The notes under the pieces: model-generated | Told to the model about the DNA's origin: nothing | The model's input: the letters and a program-made list of their open reading frames with translations, nothing else | Databases searched by the model: none | Origin: Cubamyces lactineus | Taxonomy: Eukaryota > Basidiomycota > Agaricomycetes > Polyporales > Polyporaceae | Assembly (NCBI GenBank): GCA_022376465.1 | Contig: JACDTU010000004.1 | Coordinates: forward strand, 248,001-312,000 | Direction of reading: 5' to 3' | Length of the DNA: 64,000 nucleotides | Position numbers and translations under genes: made by a program | Shown: piece after piece, positions 22,601 through 39,500 of the stretch | Layout of the letters: every line of letters starts with the position of its first letter | How positions within the stretch are numbered: the first letter of the stretch is position 1

Positions 22601-24691
22601 CCGAATTACCGATGGTCACTGACCTGTCTCTCCGACAACCACGACACAGCGGTTGCTGCGTAAAACATCCAGGAATGCCTTCTTCGACGCGTATGCAGGC
22701 AGCCTTTCTCGAGCTGCGAGTATCTTCGCATATTCGCTCTTCTGCGTGAGCTGGTCGAATTCTGCTTTGACCTGCGCATCAGAGCGGTCGTCTCGCCTAG
22801 TGCCCCTGGTACGGCCTTTGGCGGATGGGGTGGCCTGTACAGATTCCAGGGCAGTAGTAGGCCCCACTGGAGCCACAACCTCGTGTCGAGGCAGAAGGTG
22901 CTGGAGAACTTCGGATATGCTCGGTGGTCCGTTATCCTGGATTTGCGCCCATTCCTCTTCCACAAGTCGCATGGCAGCCATGAGGATGGACTCATCAGGA
23001 TCACGCAAGGAGTCGCTTTTGAAGGCATGAATGAGTCTCGAGAGGATATGCAGCCGCACATATGCTGGCACAGAACTTGACGTGATGTACATTGGAGGGT
23101 GAGTCCCGCCAATCGGAAGTTTCCCCTGGTCCTGAGCGACGATGTGGAGGTGGAGAGGTGCTGTGGGAAGGGGGATGATAAGTTCATCGTTGGCGCCCTT
23201 CTTCCCACCTAGTGCATCGACTTCGTCCTGGTCAAGAGTCTCCTGCTCCAATGACCCGACCTTATCTGCATCCTCCCAGTCCTCCCCTATGAGACGACAG
23301 TCTAGTGCAAATACGAGCTTAGACCACTGCTCGACGAGCCTGGCATCGGAAGTGCAGGTCTTGACAACGTGTTCGGGGAAGCCGCACTCCTTCACAGCTT
23401 TCTCTTCGATCCATCGTTTCTTCAGGTCGTCCGTACCCGCGTGAGCCGCCGTCACGAAAGGGTTTGAAGAGTTTACTGAGGGGAGGAAGCGTTGCGGAAG
23501 GTCGCACTCCGGCACCTGCAGAATCAAATATTCGATGCAAGCCTGCAATGGTGGTAGTCGACCTAGAAGACTCGAGGTCAGCGGTGTGGTCTCAGAGAGA
23601 GCCTTCACAGCATCGCGAGCTTGAGTTGCAGAGAATCCGAGAAGTTGCAGGTCCTTGGTTAGGCGAGGGTGATCTTCAGGTGCCAGTCGTACTGGCTCGG
23701 AGTCGGCAGCCTCAGGGTACATCGCAATGCCCTATTTTCATGGATGAGAAGACGCGAAGGCTACGCTTGTATGCATACATACCCGTTTGACGGCGTCCTC
23801 GACAAAGTCTCGTAGAGTAGTCGCCATCTTTGCTTCCGGTGCGTTGGCATATTCGGATGATGTTTGAGGTGTTCTTGAGCTACCTTCGCCGCGACTTGTC
23901 TCTTTTCGCCTCGTGGCGGCCTTCTCTTGTCTGTCGTCCACAGCCTTACGAGCAGCGAAAGGATCTGCCTCATACATCCATTTTTGATGCTCTGGTACGT
24001 TCTTGTGCTCGGCAGCGAGTTGGTTCCAATACTCCCGTGGCCCGGGAGGAAGCACGCGGTTCAGTTGAATGCCGTTGCAGAACTGAAGTATAAATGTCAA
24101 TATCATCCGAGCCTCATCATTATGAGAAGGCATACACGATACAGAGCGTAGGTTGCGCCCCAATGTCGCGCTTCAAGAGCGGTTGGCATTACATATGGTG
24201 GATGCGGTTCCAATCGGACGGACTCTCGTTCCGAGGTTTTCTTGTTGAGTCTGCTCAGAGTCACAACAAATGAAAATCCGTCACCCTGCCGACGCTATAC
24301 ACAGTGATGTAAGATAGTCGTCTTATCATCCAAATGCCAGGAATCAATCCACCGCACCGTGTCGACGATGGGTTTCTCCCAATCATTCTTCTGACATCTA
24401 CAAAAACAAATTGGAAAGGAAAAGTCAGTATAACGCATGGCGATGAAACAGACGAAGCGCATGCCAGCACCGCGTCATGAGTACCATGACACGTTAACCA
24501 GTAGCACAATGCGGCACGAGCTACGGTAGAGGGAATGATCACCTTTCGTGAAGCAGACTTAGCGGGTACTTGGACCCTGGTGGAAATAGAGGCTTTTCTT
24601 CGGGCGCGGCGGCATTGGTTGGAGGTGGCTTGGTACTTTTTGAAGAATTGCCCGCATTTCCGGACTTGACAATGCCTCTCTTGGGAGGCAT
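19601..24691 (-). CDS. DEVH-box RNA helicase of the DHX57/DHX29 type (UBA, RWD, RecA1/2, HA2, OB fold)
   Basis: A many-exon gene of about 1,300-1,400 residues starting MPPKRGIVKSGNAGN. In order: a basic leader; RCQKNDWEKPIVDT and EARHWGATYALYRF blocks typical of this group; a UBA-like segment (DLQLLGFSATQARDAVKAL); an RWD-like segment; then the helicase core. Core motifs are visible across introns: I (GETGCGKTTQ), Ia (TQPRRLSA), II (DEVHERS, the E-V-H variant), III (SAT), V (STNVAETSVTI) and VI (QRRGRAGR). HA2 (LGRHMAMLPMDLRLGK) and a C-terminal OB-fold region (VFLHPASVLFG ... YALLLFGGPVAVNHIGG) follow, with the stop at 19601-19603. Relatives act in translation initiation or ribosome-linked RNA remodelling in the cytoplasm; which one applies here is unproven. 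A glycine run of about 20 residues (near 20061-20119) interrupts the OB region. Confidence 0.9.
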
Positions 24692-24919
24692 GCGCGACGC
24701 GGTCAGAGAACTTGAAGCCAGTGATAGGCGCCCATAGGCACCCACAACTTGTGGCACTCTTGCTGACTCAGCAAGCAAACTGAACCAATTTGCTTATCTC
24801 GCAAATCGAACTGAACCAAGGAGCCCGCCTGGCGCTCTAGACATTTCGCTGTAAGGCATATCTCGCAGCGCGCTCTAAACGCCCACCACACCTTCGCTTG
24901 TCTCTGCTCACTCACGACT
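24692..24919. promoter_or_regulatory. Shared bidirectional promoter between two DEAH-type helicases
   Basis: Only 228 bp separate the two start codons, so both promoters and leaders must overlap. There is no clear TATA box. The sequence has CT and CAA-rich stretches, as in TATA-less fungal housekeeping promoters. Confidence 0.7.
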
Positions 24920-28772
<3,853 letters not shown>

Positions 28773-29164
28773 TTGGCTGGTATGGACATTCTCGGGCAAC
28801 ATTTATACTGTACTTGTACATCGTTGTAATGCTATCTGCTACACCCTCGTTGCGTTTGGAATTATACAAACATGAGGCCTTGTTGCGAGAGAGGTACTAG
28901 ATATGCCCGTTAACGCCGAGCTCCGCCCCGCTGTCGGGGACAGGTCTCACGAAGACCAAGCGGTGGGTTTCACGGGCTCTGGGAAGGCTCAAAACTCCGC
29001 AAGGGGTTGGGAAGGGCATCATAACGGATTGACATGCGTCATGGATGAGTCGTCGGTGCGCCAACAAGCTGCGAAATTTGCATGAGCATAATTGTCATGT
29101 CTGAGAACGCGCGCAAGGCACCCACGATGATACGATGCCGGTCGCACCCCTGTAGGACCGAAGC

Positions 29165-29747
29165 CTAACCGACGAATCTGAGCGCGTCCGCCGTGATGTA
29201 GTACTTTGCGACCTCTCCGGACTTTGTTGGGGGCGCGTTCGGGTCCGGAGCGAGCACGAATGTCTGAGAGAAAACACGGGGGTGGCCTTCGACTTCGTGG
29301 CGAGGGGTGTTTGCAGGGTTCCCCGCCGGGCCCTTGCCGTGGGTGACAATCCCGGATACGGTTACGAGCAGGGAAGGCGGCTGGCTTCCTGAGCGCGCAC
29401 TCGTACGGTGAGACTTTGTCATGGGTGAAACAGGGCGTCGCACGCACCTGGGATGGGATGACAGTCGAAGGACTGGACCTCGTGTTTGGTAGCGGGGATG
29501 CCGCTCACGAGCTCGCGTACGCCCTCGATGCCCTCGAACGGCCGCCCGTTCCATGTCAGAGCGGAGTTAGCCCTGTAGAAGTTTGGCAGGTCGTCTACGC
29601 GGGTGGGAGAGTCGTACGTCGAGTAGTAGAGCCGCGTGAAGGTGTCGGCAGCCCTTGTGGCGATTTCGATGCTGGAGAAGGTTAAGCAACTGCTCGTATG
29701 GGAAACAAGCGAGGACAAGCGCACTCGTTCTGGGTCAGGGTGCTCAT
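29165..29747 (-). CDS. NXT1: NTF2-like mRNA export cofactor NXT1/p15
   Basis: Three exons: 29725-29747, 29448-29671 and 29165-29388, 156 residues. The first exon codes only for the start (MSTLTQN plus two bases). One NTF2-like domain fills the protein: a helix IEIATRAADTFTRLYYSTYD, then LTWNGRPFEGIEGVRELVSG, SFDCHPIPGSQPPSLLVTVSG and FSQTFVLAPD, ending YYITADALRFVG. The family member p15/NXT1 pairs with the Mex67/NXF1 receptor and docks mRNPs at nuclear pore FG repeats. The exon 2/3 acceptor was chosen because it alone restores the PGSQPPSLLV strand. The gene is convergent with PRP22, with a 392 bp gap. Confidence 0.88.
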
Positions 29748-30475
29748 CTCCTCAGCGTCGTACTAGTCGGCGGAGACAAGTCCAGGAGTCCGCTGATATG
29801 CGTGGCGGTACCGAGGTAAAGCGTGAAGCCGATGCCCGTCGGGAGTGTGGCTGAATCGCGATGGCGTTCAGAGCGAACAAGAGATACTGTCACGTCTGCA
29901 GTTTAGCGCGAGAGTTATGGTAGTTTATGCCACGTACATACCGTCGTAATGCGAAGCGAAGAGGTGTGTGAACAGACGAAGCAGGGAGCAGGCAAGGATG
30001 AGCTCGAGGGTGATCGTTGCGCGAATTCAAGTCGCGTCGGCGCAGGCGTTCAGTAAACAACTCCTCTCGTTCATGGTCCGGCCCGTTTGCCCGCTTAAGC
30101 GCTTATTAGCGAGTTCGGCGCTTCAAGTCGCAACCACGACTCTCGCTGTGACGAGGGTTTCAGCATTTTCAACACTCGATCGCTGTCTTCAATGAGGTCC
30201 AAGCGACGGCCAAGTCTCTGCGATGCCTGCTAACACCGGGGACAGATATGACTGTCACTCGCTCGGCAAAGGTGCAGCATTCGCTAGGTGGGTGCCAGAA
30301 GTCAAGAAGCTGATATTGAGCGTTGTAAAGCACATTGATACATGTATAGGATACATTTACACGAAACTAACTACTCATGAGTACAATAGGACCGATCTTT
30401 GCGGTTAATCACACAAATAAAGTACAATCGAGCACATCAACGACGGACGTCGGACGCTTCTCCCTATGGTGTGTC
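29748..30475. other. Intergenic, upstream region of NXT1 and 3' side of the dioxygenase
   Basis: No coding signal. Short plus-strand frames at 29968-30195 and 30223-30408 lack motifs and splice partners. Confidence 0.5.
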
Positions 30476-31891
30476 TTATGCGGAGGCAGTCACAACACCT
30501 GCACCGATAACGACGACCTGATGTTCAGTGCCTTTGGCTTCGAACCAGGTCTCAGGACCCTGTGAAAACGTGTAAGTGACGGGAATTCTTCATCCACTCC
30601 TCGGCTTGCTCACCTTTCGGTTCCTCAGTCTCAGTTTCCGGATCCGTCGAGCAGTCCATTCGCCGGCGGTGGCGCCGCTGTAGAATTCCTCCTTTGGATT
30701 TCTGGCGACTGCGTCCGCGATAGTATCGCTGTCCTCCACGAGCGGGCGCAGAACCACGGAATTCTGCGGCCGTGTGAAGAACGCCACGGAGTATCTCTCG
30801 TACCGCGACTGCTGGCCTGGAGGAGGCCTAAGGGAGTTTGACATGAGAACTCCGACTCTGAACACCTGGTACGCGAACCACTCACATGAGCCGGTGTAGA
30901 TTAGAGCGCAGAATTCCCCCGCTGAAAATCGCGAGCGCATCTCCGACATTGCATATCGCATGGCCTGGAAGAGGCTGCACGGGATCGTCTGCGTCAGCCT
31001 GGGCTCGCTCGAGTCCTCAACGGCGGATTCCTTACCTTGACGTATTGCCATTCCTGAGAACCGGGCGGCAACACCTGCAGGCCTCCGAGTCGGTTATGGA
31101 GGAATGTCTGCCGAAAAAGGTAAGCTCGCGAAGTAGGTAAATCCCCCGATAGACCTACGAGCGTGCCAAAGTCGGTATGGGCACCGATGCCCGCGCTGCT
31201 CTGGTTCGGCGGCGTCTTCACTACTCTTGCTTCGCTCCCGGATGGCTCGTCGGTGGCGTGTAGTGCGGCAATGGCCCCTTTCGGGAGGCCCAGCAACCGC
31301 TCGAAGATGTCGAGGAGCGTGTTGTTCACATCCATGGACTTCCGCACAAAGGGGGAAAGGACGCTGCCCATGCGCGCGTTCACGGTCGACGGATAGGTCC
31401 GATGGATGGGGTGCGGCCAGGACAGCACGTCGTCTTGCGCGATGTTGAGGAACTCGACGGTGTCCCTCGTACCACTCAGGTCTGTGGCAATAGTGCCGCG
31501 CGCCTTGTATCTGTCAAAGGTGCTCAGCCCGCCGGTAGCGCCACATGCAATAGTGAGTCGCATACCCGAAGGAGTCCCCGTTGTCGCCTTGCTCATATTT
31601 CATCTTTTCGTAGAGCGGGAGGGCCAGCGTCTCTGCGCCGAGGTCGAACATGGCGTCGACTTCCCATTCGACGCCGTGGTTTTTCAGGCTATAAGCGTCG
31701 GTTAGCACTGGCAGGACATTCACACCCAATGACGGCATCACGTACTACCAGAAGCCGGTGTGGGTGGCGGCATGCCATAGCTTCGAGATCTCGTCCTTGT
31801 CCCCAGCCTTCAGTAGCTGGTAGTCTACGACGAGCATGGAGTGGACAGGGACGTCAGTGGGGAACGACGGGAGGGTGGTGAGGCCGGGCAT
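30476..31891 (-). CDS. 2-oxoglutarate/Fe(II)-dependent dioxygenase (isopenicillin-N-synthase-like)
   Basis: Seven exons: 31749-31891, 31566-31688, 31159-31510, 31036-31107, 30886-30974, 30614-30827 and 30476-30559; 358 residues, phases checked. The start MPGLTTLPSFPTDVP leads into the DIOX_N region (LWHAATHTGFCLKNHGVEWE). The metal triad is visible: HTDFGT gives His and Asp, and GGILRSNLHRL across an intron gives the second His. The 2OG-binding Arg-x-Ser is in SRYERYSVAFF. C-terminal WTARRIRKLRLRNR and GPETWFEAKGTEH are usual for the fungal members of this clade. These enzymes hydroxylate or desaturate small molecules in the cytosol; the substrate is unknown. Read without splicing, the second His seems lost (SNSLR); splicing restores it. 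The GTAGTA donor of exon 1 is weak but needed to avoid a TAG. Confidence 0.9.
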
Positions 31892-33629
31892 TCTGATCGG
31901 TGCAGACCTGGGTTCTGACTGGACGACCGGCGATCTCGCGCAGGCTTTTTATCGCGTTCAAGGCATAGCTAGGCTCTGCTGGCCGCACCTTGGGCCGAAG
32001 CTGGACAAGAAGACTAGCCGGATAGAGGACGCGCCCACCGCCCGTCCTCCATCTTCTCTGCTTGTCGTGATGCATCGGGAGAGGATTCAGCAGGGTCCAC
32101 CTGCCCTACTTCCCTAGGGCCGTGGTCGATAGATCCCATCGGCCAAAAGCCTTAGACCGGCGAAGCGCGCTCTGTCAGCTCCGATGGCGGTTCTTCGGGC
32201 TGAGCGGAGCCCTTCCAATGGTCGGCTTGTGGCTGCACTACTTAGGCACTGGAGCGCTCGCGTCCTGTAGTTGGCGGCTTCCCGGGCCCCGGGCTTCTTG
32301 AGAACTGCCTAAGGCACACGTAACGGCGCATCGTGATCGGACTACTGCGGCGGTAATGTGGTCGTGGGGTGTGCAAAGAAGGGAGGTACGATTCATCGCG
32401 ACATCCCGCATTGTGGAGGGCCCTGACACTTGCGCTCAGTTAGCAATGGATTGACAACATGCAGACATGGTCCCTAGAGCCGCTGAATTGCGCCACGATC
32501 ATAGCGCACGCTCTGCGGAGAGCGTATTGCACCACCAATCCAGTGCGAATGTGGCTAAGCCGTGGAAGGACGGTGCGGACCCTGGTATCATCGATGGCTG
32601 AGAAGGGGTCGTATGCTGCAAGCTCACGAGCGCAGAGCGCAGGGGCCCGGCTTCCTTGAGGTCTACCTGACGTCAAGCTGTATCGATGGCGGGTCGGCGT
32701 CCCAAGCGGAGCCTTTGCAGGCCTTGTGCTCAGATAGTAGCCGACCAGCGCCCCGGAAGCCTCACGGGTGGAAGGATACGAGCTATCGGGGGCTGTGACC
32801 ACCCTTCTGGCGAGCGCGCATCGTGGCCCTGCGAGAACGTGGGCTGCGCCGCTCAGCGGACTACTGCGTTTGGGATTGCGTTCAGGCCTCCGGAAGGCGT
32901 CACCGGCCAGGTGATCTGGCTGCGCTGCAGCGTGGGCCGTCCGGTGGGCTTCCACATCGCCGGGGATTGGTCAGAAATGCCCGGGGACGATCCTCCCCCG
33001 CCGGCGGACGATGGGGACCGCCGCCGTCATGCGGGTCGGGCAACGGTGCGGGGGCCTGGGGGAGAAAGTTTGAGGAGAAAGATGCAGGTTGATGGCGGGA
33101 GATCTGTGGAGGAGGGACGTTTTCTCGGAGGGATGTCTGGGTGGGGACGGGAACGATTGGACAGGTTTGTACGAGAAGATCTTCCGCACATCCGCGATGC
33201 ACTGGCACTGCCCGGGACGCATGAGCGCGGTGTCAATATCTACCTAGGCTTTGTCAGAGATATCATGGGTAGTTCCGAGACTGGCAAGCTATCTGTGATT
33301 CGCGATGAAGCGACCGCACACTGCTCCGAGTCCAACCTCGTTCACTAAGAGTTTAGTGGTCGCGTCCTGCTTGCGACCGTCGCTTTGGACTTAAAGTCGT
33401 CGCGTTAATTACCGCACTCGTGACTTGTGACAGACGCGCATTGGTGGCGGTGGCTGCCGCCGCAGACGCGCGGTTGTTACGGGCGTGGGTGTGATGCCCT
33501 TGTGCTCGACGTCGATGGCCGCGCCAGGCCCTTGAACCGCTGCTCTCTCCTAAACATTCCCCTGTACACATCTCGCATAGCTATACTCGACCTGTCGCAT
33601 CTGCGCACAGCCCTGGTCTGTGTCCCAGC
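31892..33629. other. Gene-poor stretch with overlapping open frames
   Basis: A GC-rich region open in several frames. The plus-strand frame 32686-33348 includes a protein-like part, RFVREDLPHIRDALALPG and HERGVNIYLGFVRDIMG, but its opposite strand is equally open and I found no start context or intron that settles it. I would not call a gene. Confidence 0.4.
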
Positions 33630-35998
33630 ATGCCGCCCAAAGGCCCACTTCCAGATATCCTCGTCTCCGGCCGTCCTTCTCGGTCCAACTACCGCGTCCT
33701 AACTCCGCGGACACCTCACTCGCGCGCTGGCCGGGCAGAAGAGGGTTTCACGGAAGTCGAGCTGGAGAACTTCGACGATGACGAAGCGAAGGAGTATCGC
33801 ACCCAAAGGCAGCAACAATCCCAGCCTTTGTTGTCACCCAACTCTCGCGGGCCGGGGTACAGGAGCCGCGGTGATGACCATGAACTCCGGGGAAAGGAGG
33901 GGTTCTTCCGACAAGCGAGCATATGGGGCAAACTCCCTCTCTTTGGTGGCTCCCTGCTGGCCGTAGTCATCCTCGGGCTCTTCGCAGTCTCAATTCAGCG
34001 CCCTGGGACTCTCGAAAAGATCCTGTTGCAATCACCGGAGGAGTTCTCAGACTCTTCAGAACCTTACGTCCCGGCGAATGACCACACCGCCCGCCCAGTA
34101 TACACCGACGCCCCTCTACCATCGCCTTCGATCGTAGAGACGAGACCACCATCCGGCCTTATCATCTCCTATGAAAATTACTCCAGCTTCCCTTTGACGG
34201 GAGATGAGTACCGCCATGAATGTGCCAAGCTTATGGGCGGCTTCATGCACCACGGCGAATACTGGGATGAGCCGCATATGGGCTCGCCTGACGTTATACA
34301 TCACGACGATGCAACGAACTACCACTTACCCGAAGGGGAACGCACGAAAGTCTGCTCCAGCACTATAACCTACTTGCTCGACGGCCATGTTGGCCTGATG
34401 GCCGACTTGGGGTTGATGGCCCAAGCCGCAGCCTTTGCTCGAGAGGTAAGCGTTGCGTCACGGAGTGTGGTGCCTCCGGTGAGCTACATGAAACTCACGT
34501 CCCCGTAGCGTAACAGAACTTTCTTCGTGGATGACACGCACTGGACCCGGGGAAAGTGAGCGTGCTCTGGAGAGCGTGCCGAGCTGTAACACTGACGCGC
34601 TCACGTAGATGGACAGACCATTTCCAGAGCGTGCAAGGCCTCGAGCCTGGGCCAGAGCCTGGGTGTCGCCCACCACCACCCGAAGGTACGCCATCGCGAT
34701 CGCGCTCTATTTACATCGTGCCTCATGTGGTACTGGTGGCGCCCACAAACTACAGAGCTTGTCGCATGCCCCAGGACAGCTAGGTGCGCGCTCCAATAGT
34801 ACTCGCACTTCCCTCACTGATCCGCGTTCTAGGCATTGGGTACGTTCAGCTGGACCCTTAGCAGCGCTTCATGCTGACTGAAGGGCCGCCTTTTTACCTT
34901 AGGTTATTAGCTCACGCACAGCCAAATACCACATGGGACATTCGTTCTCCGAAGAATACGAAGATCCGTGAGTTCCTGTTCCTCTGCCGCAGCCATGAAT
35001 AACTCCACGCTCAACTCATCGACCTTTGCCGAACGGCTGCGCGTCTACAGGTACGGACACCAAGTGAATCGCCTGCGGCCGATCTACGAACGCGCCCGGG
35101 GATCCTTTGAGCGCGTCATCCGGCCCAACGCCCACACCGCCGAGCTTATTCGTAACGCCCGCAAGGCGCTTGCGGACTTGCTCTCGTTGCCGGCGGCCCC
35201 TTCGCATGGAGCTAATTCTGATGGCAATGGGCCGGCATCCACGGACGAGCGTGCAGCACACGGGTCTAGCACAGACTCGACCGCAGAACAGCAGCTGTAC
35301 ATCGCCGTGCACATCCGCAAAGGCGACCGCGTGCCTGACGGGTACATGTTCTATCCGGACAAGCAGGTTCCCGTCAAGAACTACGTTGACGGAGCGCGCG
35401 AGACTTGGGACAGGCTGTACCACAACCAGTCCTTGGACGGGCTCCCAAATAAGTCCTCGGGTCGGCTCGACCACTACCCCGCACCACCCATCATGTGGCT
35501 CGCGTCGGACTCGCCTGCTGCGGCGCGCGAGTTTGTTGGCGCGTTCCCTCCCGCAACGGCGGTGTTTTCTCTGGAACACCACATTGATCCTCAGCTGCGC
35601 GCTTTGGCGCCCTCAACCGAGTACATCCAGGCGGAATTCGACGAGGAGCCACTAGGAGAGAGAATACGACTAACGAGGGGAATGATCGTCGACTTCGCGA
35701 TGCTGAGTGGGATGTGGGCATGGCCCGGCGAGATTGTCCCCGGTGCCGTCGTTTGCGGGGTGGGGTAAGTCTTCTCGGTGTACCTCGCGCTCCGTCTGTA
35801 TACTTACCACACACCGCCTGGCACAGTTCAAACGTATGCAGGCTCGCTGCGCTCGGGTTTGGATTCGAGCGTGCGTTTGGCTTCGATGACGATGTGGACC
35901 ATCCGATGGGCAACATCAACCGTGAACGACGGAGATGGGTGGATGTGGATGTGGATGGGCGTATAGAGCCTGCATGGCATGCATTCGAGCTGCACTGA
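33630..35998 (+). CDS. Type II membrane protein, O-fucosyltransferase-like
   Basis: Multi-exon gene; the first exons are 33630-34445, 34509-34555 and 34609-34685, and the stop is at 35996-35998. A cytosolic, acidic N-terminus (EVELENFDDDEAKEY) is followed near residue 110 by one membrane segment (LFGGSLLAVVILGLFAVSI), then a Pro/Ser stem and a large lumenal domain. Recognisable blocks are TYLLDGHVGLMADLGLMAQ, RNRTFFVDDTHWTRGKW, EELVACPRTARHW and SRTAKYHMGHSF. Next come a donor-site-like IAVHIRKGDR, MWLASDSPAA and the C-terminal RLTRGMIVDFAMLSGMWAW with SNVCRLAALGFGFERAFG. The HIRKGDR and ASDSP motifs match GT65/68/23-like fucosyltransferases, so a Golgi glycosyltransferase role is inferred. 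I know the layout as common in Agaricomycetes, but its substrate is undescribed to me. One internal linker (Ser/Ala/Gly-rich, near 35200) is probably disordered. Confidence 0.8.
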
Positions 35999-36578
35999 TG
36001 ATCAGATCTGGATTCATGCATTGATGTCATATACTAGATCATGGATGTCCAGTGGACAGATGGATAGTATATCGTTTGGATATTTCTTGTAATTATCTGG
36101 CCTTTGAGGGCATACACGGTTGCTAGCAAGCCATGTCGCGACGCGGACGGCGGACGGTGGACGAAAGACTCGGGATTTCTGTGGCTGAGGCTCATTAACG
36201 GCGCGTCATATCACGTGCTGAGACACAGCTGCCATACGGAGCGGTGCTACTGGGCTCCGAGAGCCAGGGCGGCAGCCTCAGCTTCAGCACTCACAGTCTC
36301 GCACACTGTCAGCTTTCTGTGGCCTTTGCTTGTTTCATTTGTCGGTCTCTAGACTAGGAAGAACGCAGGGTCGAATATTGGCGGATACTCGCTAAAGAGG
36401 ACGTCTCGCATAACCAATCCTGCATTATACCCACTGGTCGCACTGCGCGTCGCCGGGTGTTCCGACCGTCGACGTTCATCTGGAAGGGGCAGCTCTTGCG
36501 CCGAAGAAGCTTTCATAGCTTTCGTACAGAACCTATCTGAGCTTGAACGTCTGGCGTTGATCCCTCGATTGCTACACT
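35999..36578. other. Intergenic gap upstream of AP-3 delta
   Basis: Contains the 3' end of the glycosyltransferase-like gene and the promoter of the adaptin. No coding signal. Confidence 0.5.
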
Positions 36579-39500
36579 ATGTGGGAACGGACACTTCAGG
36601 ACCTCATCCGCGGCTTGCGGGCGAACAAGAAGGATGAGAGCAAGTTCATCGCACAAGCCGTGGACGAGATTCGGCAGGAGATCAAGAGTAAGGATATGGA
36701 AATAAAGGCGGCTGCGATCCTCAAACTCACCTACGTACGTGCACATCCGTCGCGTCGCGTCGCGCCTATGAGGTCATGACAGATTGGTTCCCGCGCAGTT
36801 GCATATGCTGGGCTACGACATGTCATGGGCGTCGTTCCATGTAGTCGAGGTCATGTCTGCCCCGAGGATACATCTCAAGACTATCGGATACCTGGCCGCT
36901 GCTCAGTCGTTCCAACAAGACACGGATGTGCTCATGCTTACGACCAATCTACTGAAGAAGGTAGGGTATAGCTTGGGGTATAATGTTGCAATGTGATCGC
37001 TCATGTATGCATAGGATCTTGGCTCAAAACCGGAAGATGTTGCTGTGGCTCTCAATGGGTTGTCTCATATTGTTACGCCTGAGCTTGCACGCGACCTCGC
37101 GCCAGAACTGATCGCCATGCTCAACCACTCACGACCGCATATCCGAAAACGCTCTGTTCTGGCATTGTATAAGGCTATCATCAAATATCCCGACATGCTC
37201 CCGCAATGCATGAACCGATTGCGCGACAAACTGGATGATTCCGACGACGGTACGCAGCAGCTATTGGGACCACAATCTCATGCCTGTCCATATTCAACTA
37301 TATTTCAGGAGTTGTGGCAGCGACAGTGAACGTCCTTTGTGAGCTGGTACACCGCAACCCCAGAGACTATCTGCCACTAGCTCCACAACTATTCCATCTA
37401 TTGACCACGTCGTCTAACAATTGGATGCTAATTAAGATCATCAAGCTTGTAAGGTCTATTATCGCACCTGCAGGACTGGATACATCTGATTAGTCCAAAT
37501 AGTTCGGGACGTTGACGCCATATGAGCCTCGTTTGGTGAAGAAACTACAGCCGCCCATTACGGACCTGATCTCGACTACATCAGCAATCTCGCTACTATA
37601 CGAATGCGTTCGCACATGCATCATTGGTGGCATGCTGCAAGGTTATTCAGGGAACGCATTGGCAAGGACATGCGTCACAAAGCTAGCCGGCTTTCTGCAA
37701 GACCGGGATCAAAACTGTAAGTCCTTGCGCCTTGATGCACGCTTCGCAGCACGGCTAACTGATTGGCATGTGCAGTGAAGTACATTGCACTACTCGCAAT
37801 GGTAAAGATCGTGCCCACGCACCCAGAGCTTGTGGCAGAGTACCAAGATATGATCCTGTCTAGCGTGAATGATGAGGACATCAGCATACGGATGCGCGCT
37901 CTTGACCTCGTCTCTGCTATGGTCTGTTCCTTTTTCCTGCATGCCGTTGCGTATCTCATACGTCTTCGTTAGGTCAGTCGACACAATCTCCAAGCCATCA
38001 TCCAACACCTTCTCTCCCATCTTGTCAAATCCGACTCCTCCGCGCTTCCGTCAGCATCCCAAGCGCTATCTCAGCTGTCCATTTCTCCGTCGCCTGCGGC
38101 TGCGAAGCCGGTGGTCTCTCCATCCCAGTCTCCCGCCTACCGATTGACACTTGCTCAGCGGATCTTGGCACTCGGTTCACAAGATGTTTACGACAACGTC
38201 ACCGACTTCGAGTGGTACATATCCGTTCTTGTCGATCTCGCGTATGTCGCGCGAGTCAATATCGGAGCAGAGATTCGTGAACAGCTTGTTGACATCGTCG
38301 GACGAGTGCGGGGTGCTCGTCGCTATGCAGTACAATACATGGTGAAGCTCCTCACCGACGACTCGTTCTTGCTGAATGCGTCCGAGGATGGTGGCTGTCC
38401 CGAGGTGCTCTGGGCCGCTGCCTGGATTTGTGGAGAGTACTGCAGGTGAGCGCGCAATCGCTCCATACTCAAGCGCAGGTCTGCTGAACGCTGCAGCGAG
38501 CTGGCTGAGCCCCAGAAGTTACTGTCGTACTTGCTCCAACAGCGCATTACGGCACTGCCTCCGGACGTCGTGGCCGTCTATCTACAGGCAGCCATGAAGG
38601 TCTTCGGTGCATGGGCAGCCGAACTAGCTGAGCGCTGGGACGACGACGACTTGCCAAGGGTCCAGGGTACCGTCGACGACACCGTTGAGCGTCTCTCGGG
38701 CTTCGTAGCCCATCCGGACATAGAAGTACAGGAGCGCGTACGTATCGGTTCCGTCATAGCCGCCGGATAGGCAACTAACGGCGTTGTGTGCGAACCTGCA
38801 GGCGGCGGAGATGCTTCAGCTCTTCACGTTCATCCGCGCGGACCTGTCAGCGTACAAGCCCAGGCCGCGAAGCGACTTCCTCCACGGCGAGTCGAGCACG
38901 AACGGGTTTGGGGAGCCTTCCCCAGAGCCTCGTTTCCCGAAGAGCCTCTACCTCATCAAGCCGCTATTCAGCGCGTACGAGATGAACGCCGTCGCGCTGA
39001 CGGCACAGGCGAGCGTCCCGGTACCGGACGGCCTCGATCTCGACGCATGGATTGTGCCCTGGCGGGAAGAGTCCACGCCGCCGCCTGCGTCAGAAACTGA
39101 GGTCGGAGAAGGTAAGAAGGCGAAGAAGGGCAAGAAGAAGGACGTAGGGAAGCAGAAGCGGGGCAAGGGCAAGGCGAGAGCCGACATCGGTGACGGCGAC
39201 GTCGTCGACGAGGACCGCACACGCGACAGCGCGTCACCGGCGACGGTGGAGACGGCTGAAGAGCGAGCGGAGCGGGAACGCGTGAGTCGCTGTGGGCTTC
39301 AGTGCTTTGCTGCTGGCGTGCGCTGACGGCTGGACATGTTCCTGGTTCCTTCTGTTCTCACTCTTTCTCCACAGCGGAGGCTGGAGCGGTTGGAACGGCT
39401 GCGAGACGACCCGTACTACCTCATCGACGACCGGGTTTCATCGGCGCCGGTCAGCGTGCACGCCACAGACGTCGACTCGATACCGGTGGTTAAGCTCGAC

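Noticed and set aside
30886..30900. Apparent loss of the second metal-binding His in the dioxygenase (SNSLR)
   Set aside because: The read-through crosses an intron. Splicing at GTGAGT gives SNLHRL with the His intact, so the gene is not a pseudogene.
31745..31752. TAG stop after HTGFW in the dioxygenase
   Set aside because: Using the GTAGTA donor two bases earlier removes the stop and gives GFCLKNHGV, matching the family.
32440..32955. 171-residue minus-strand frame
   Set aside because: Opposed by an equally open plus-strand frame, with no start context, motifs or introns.
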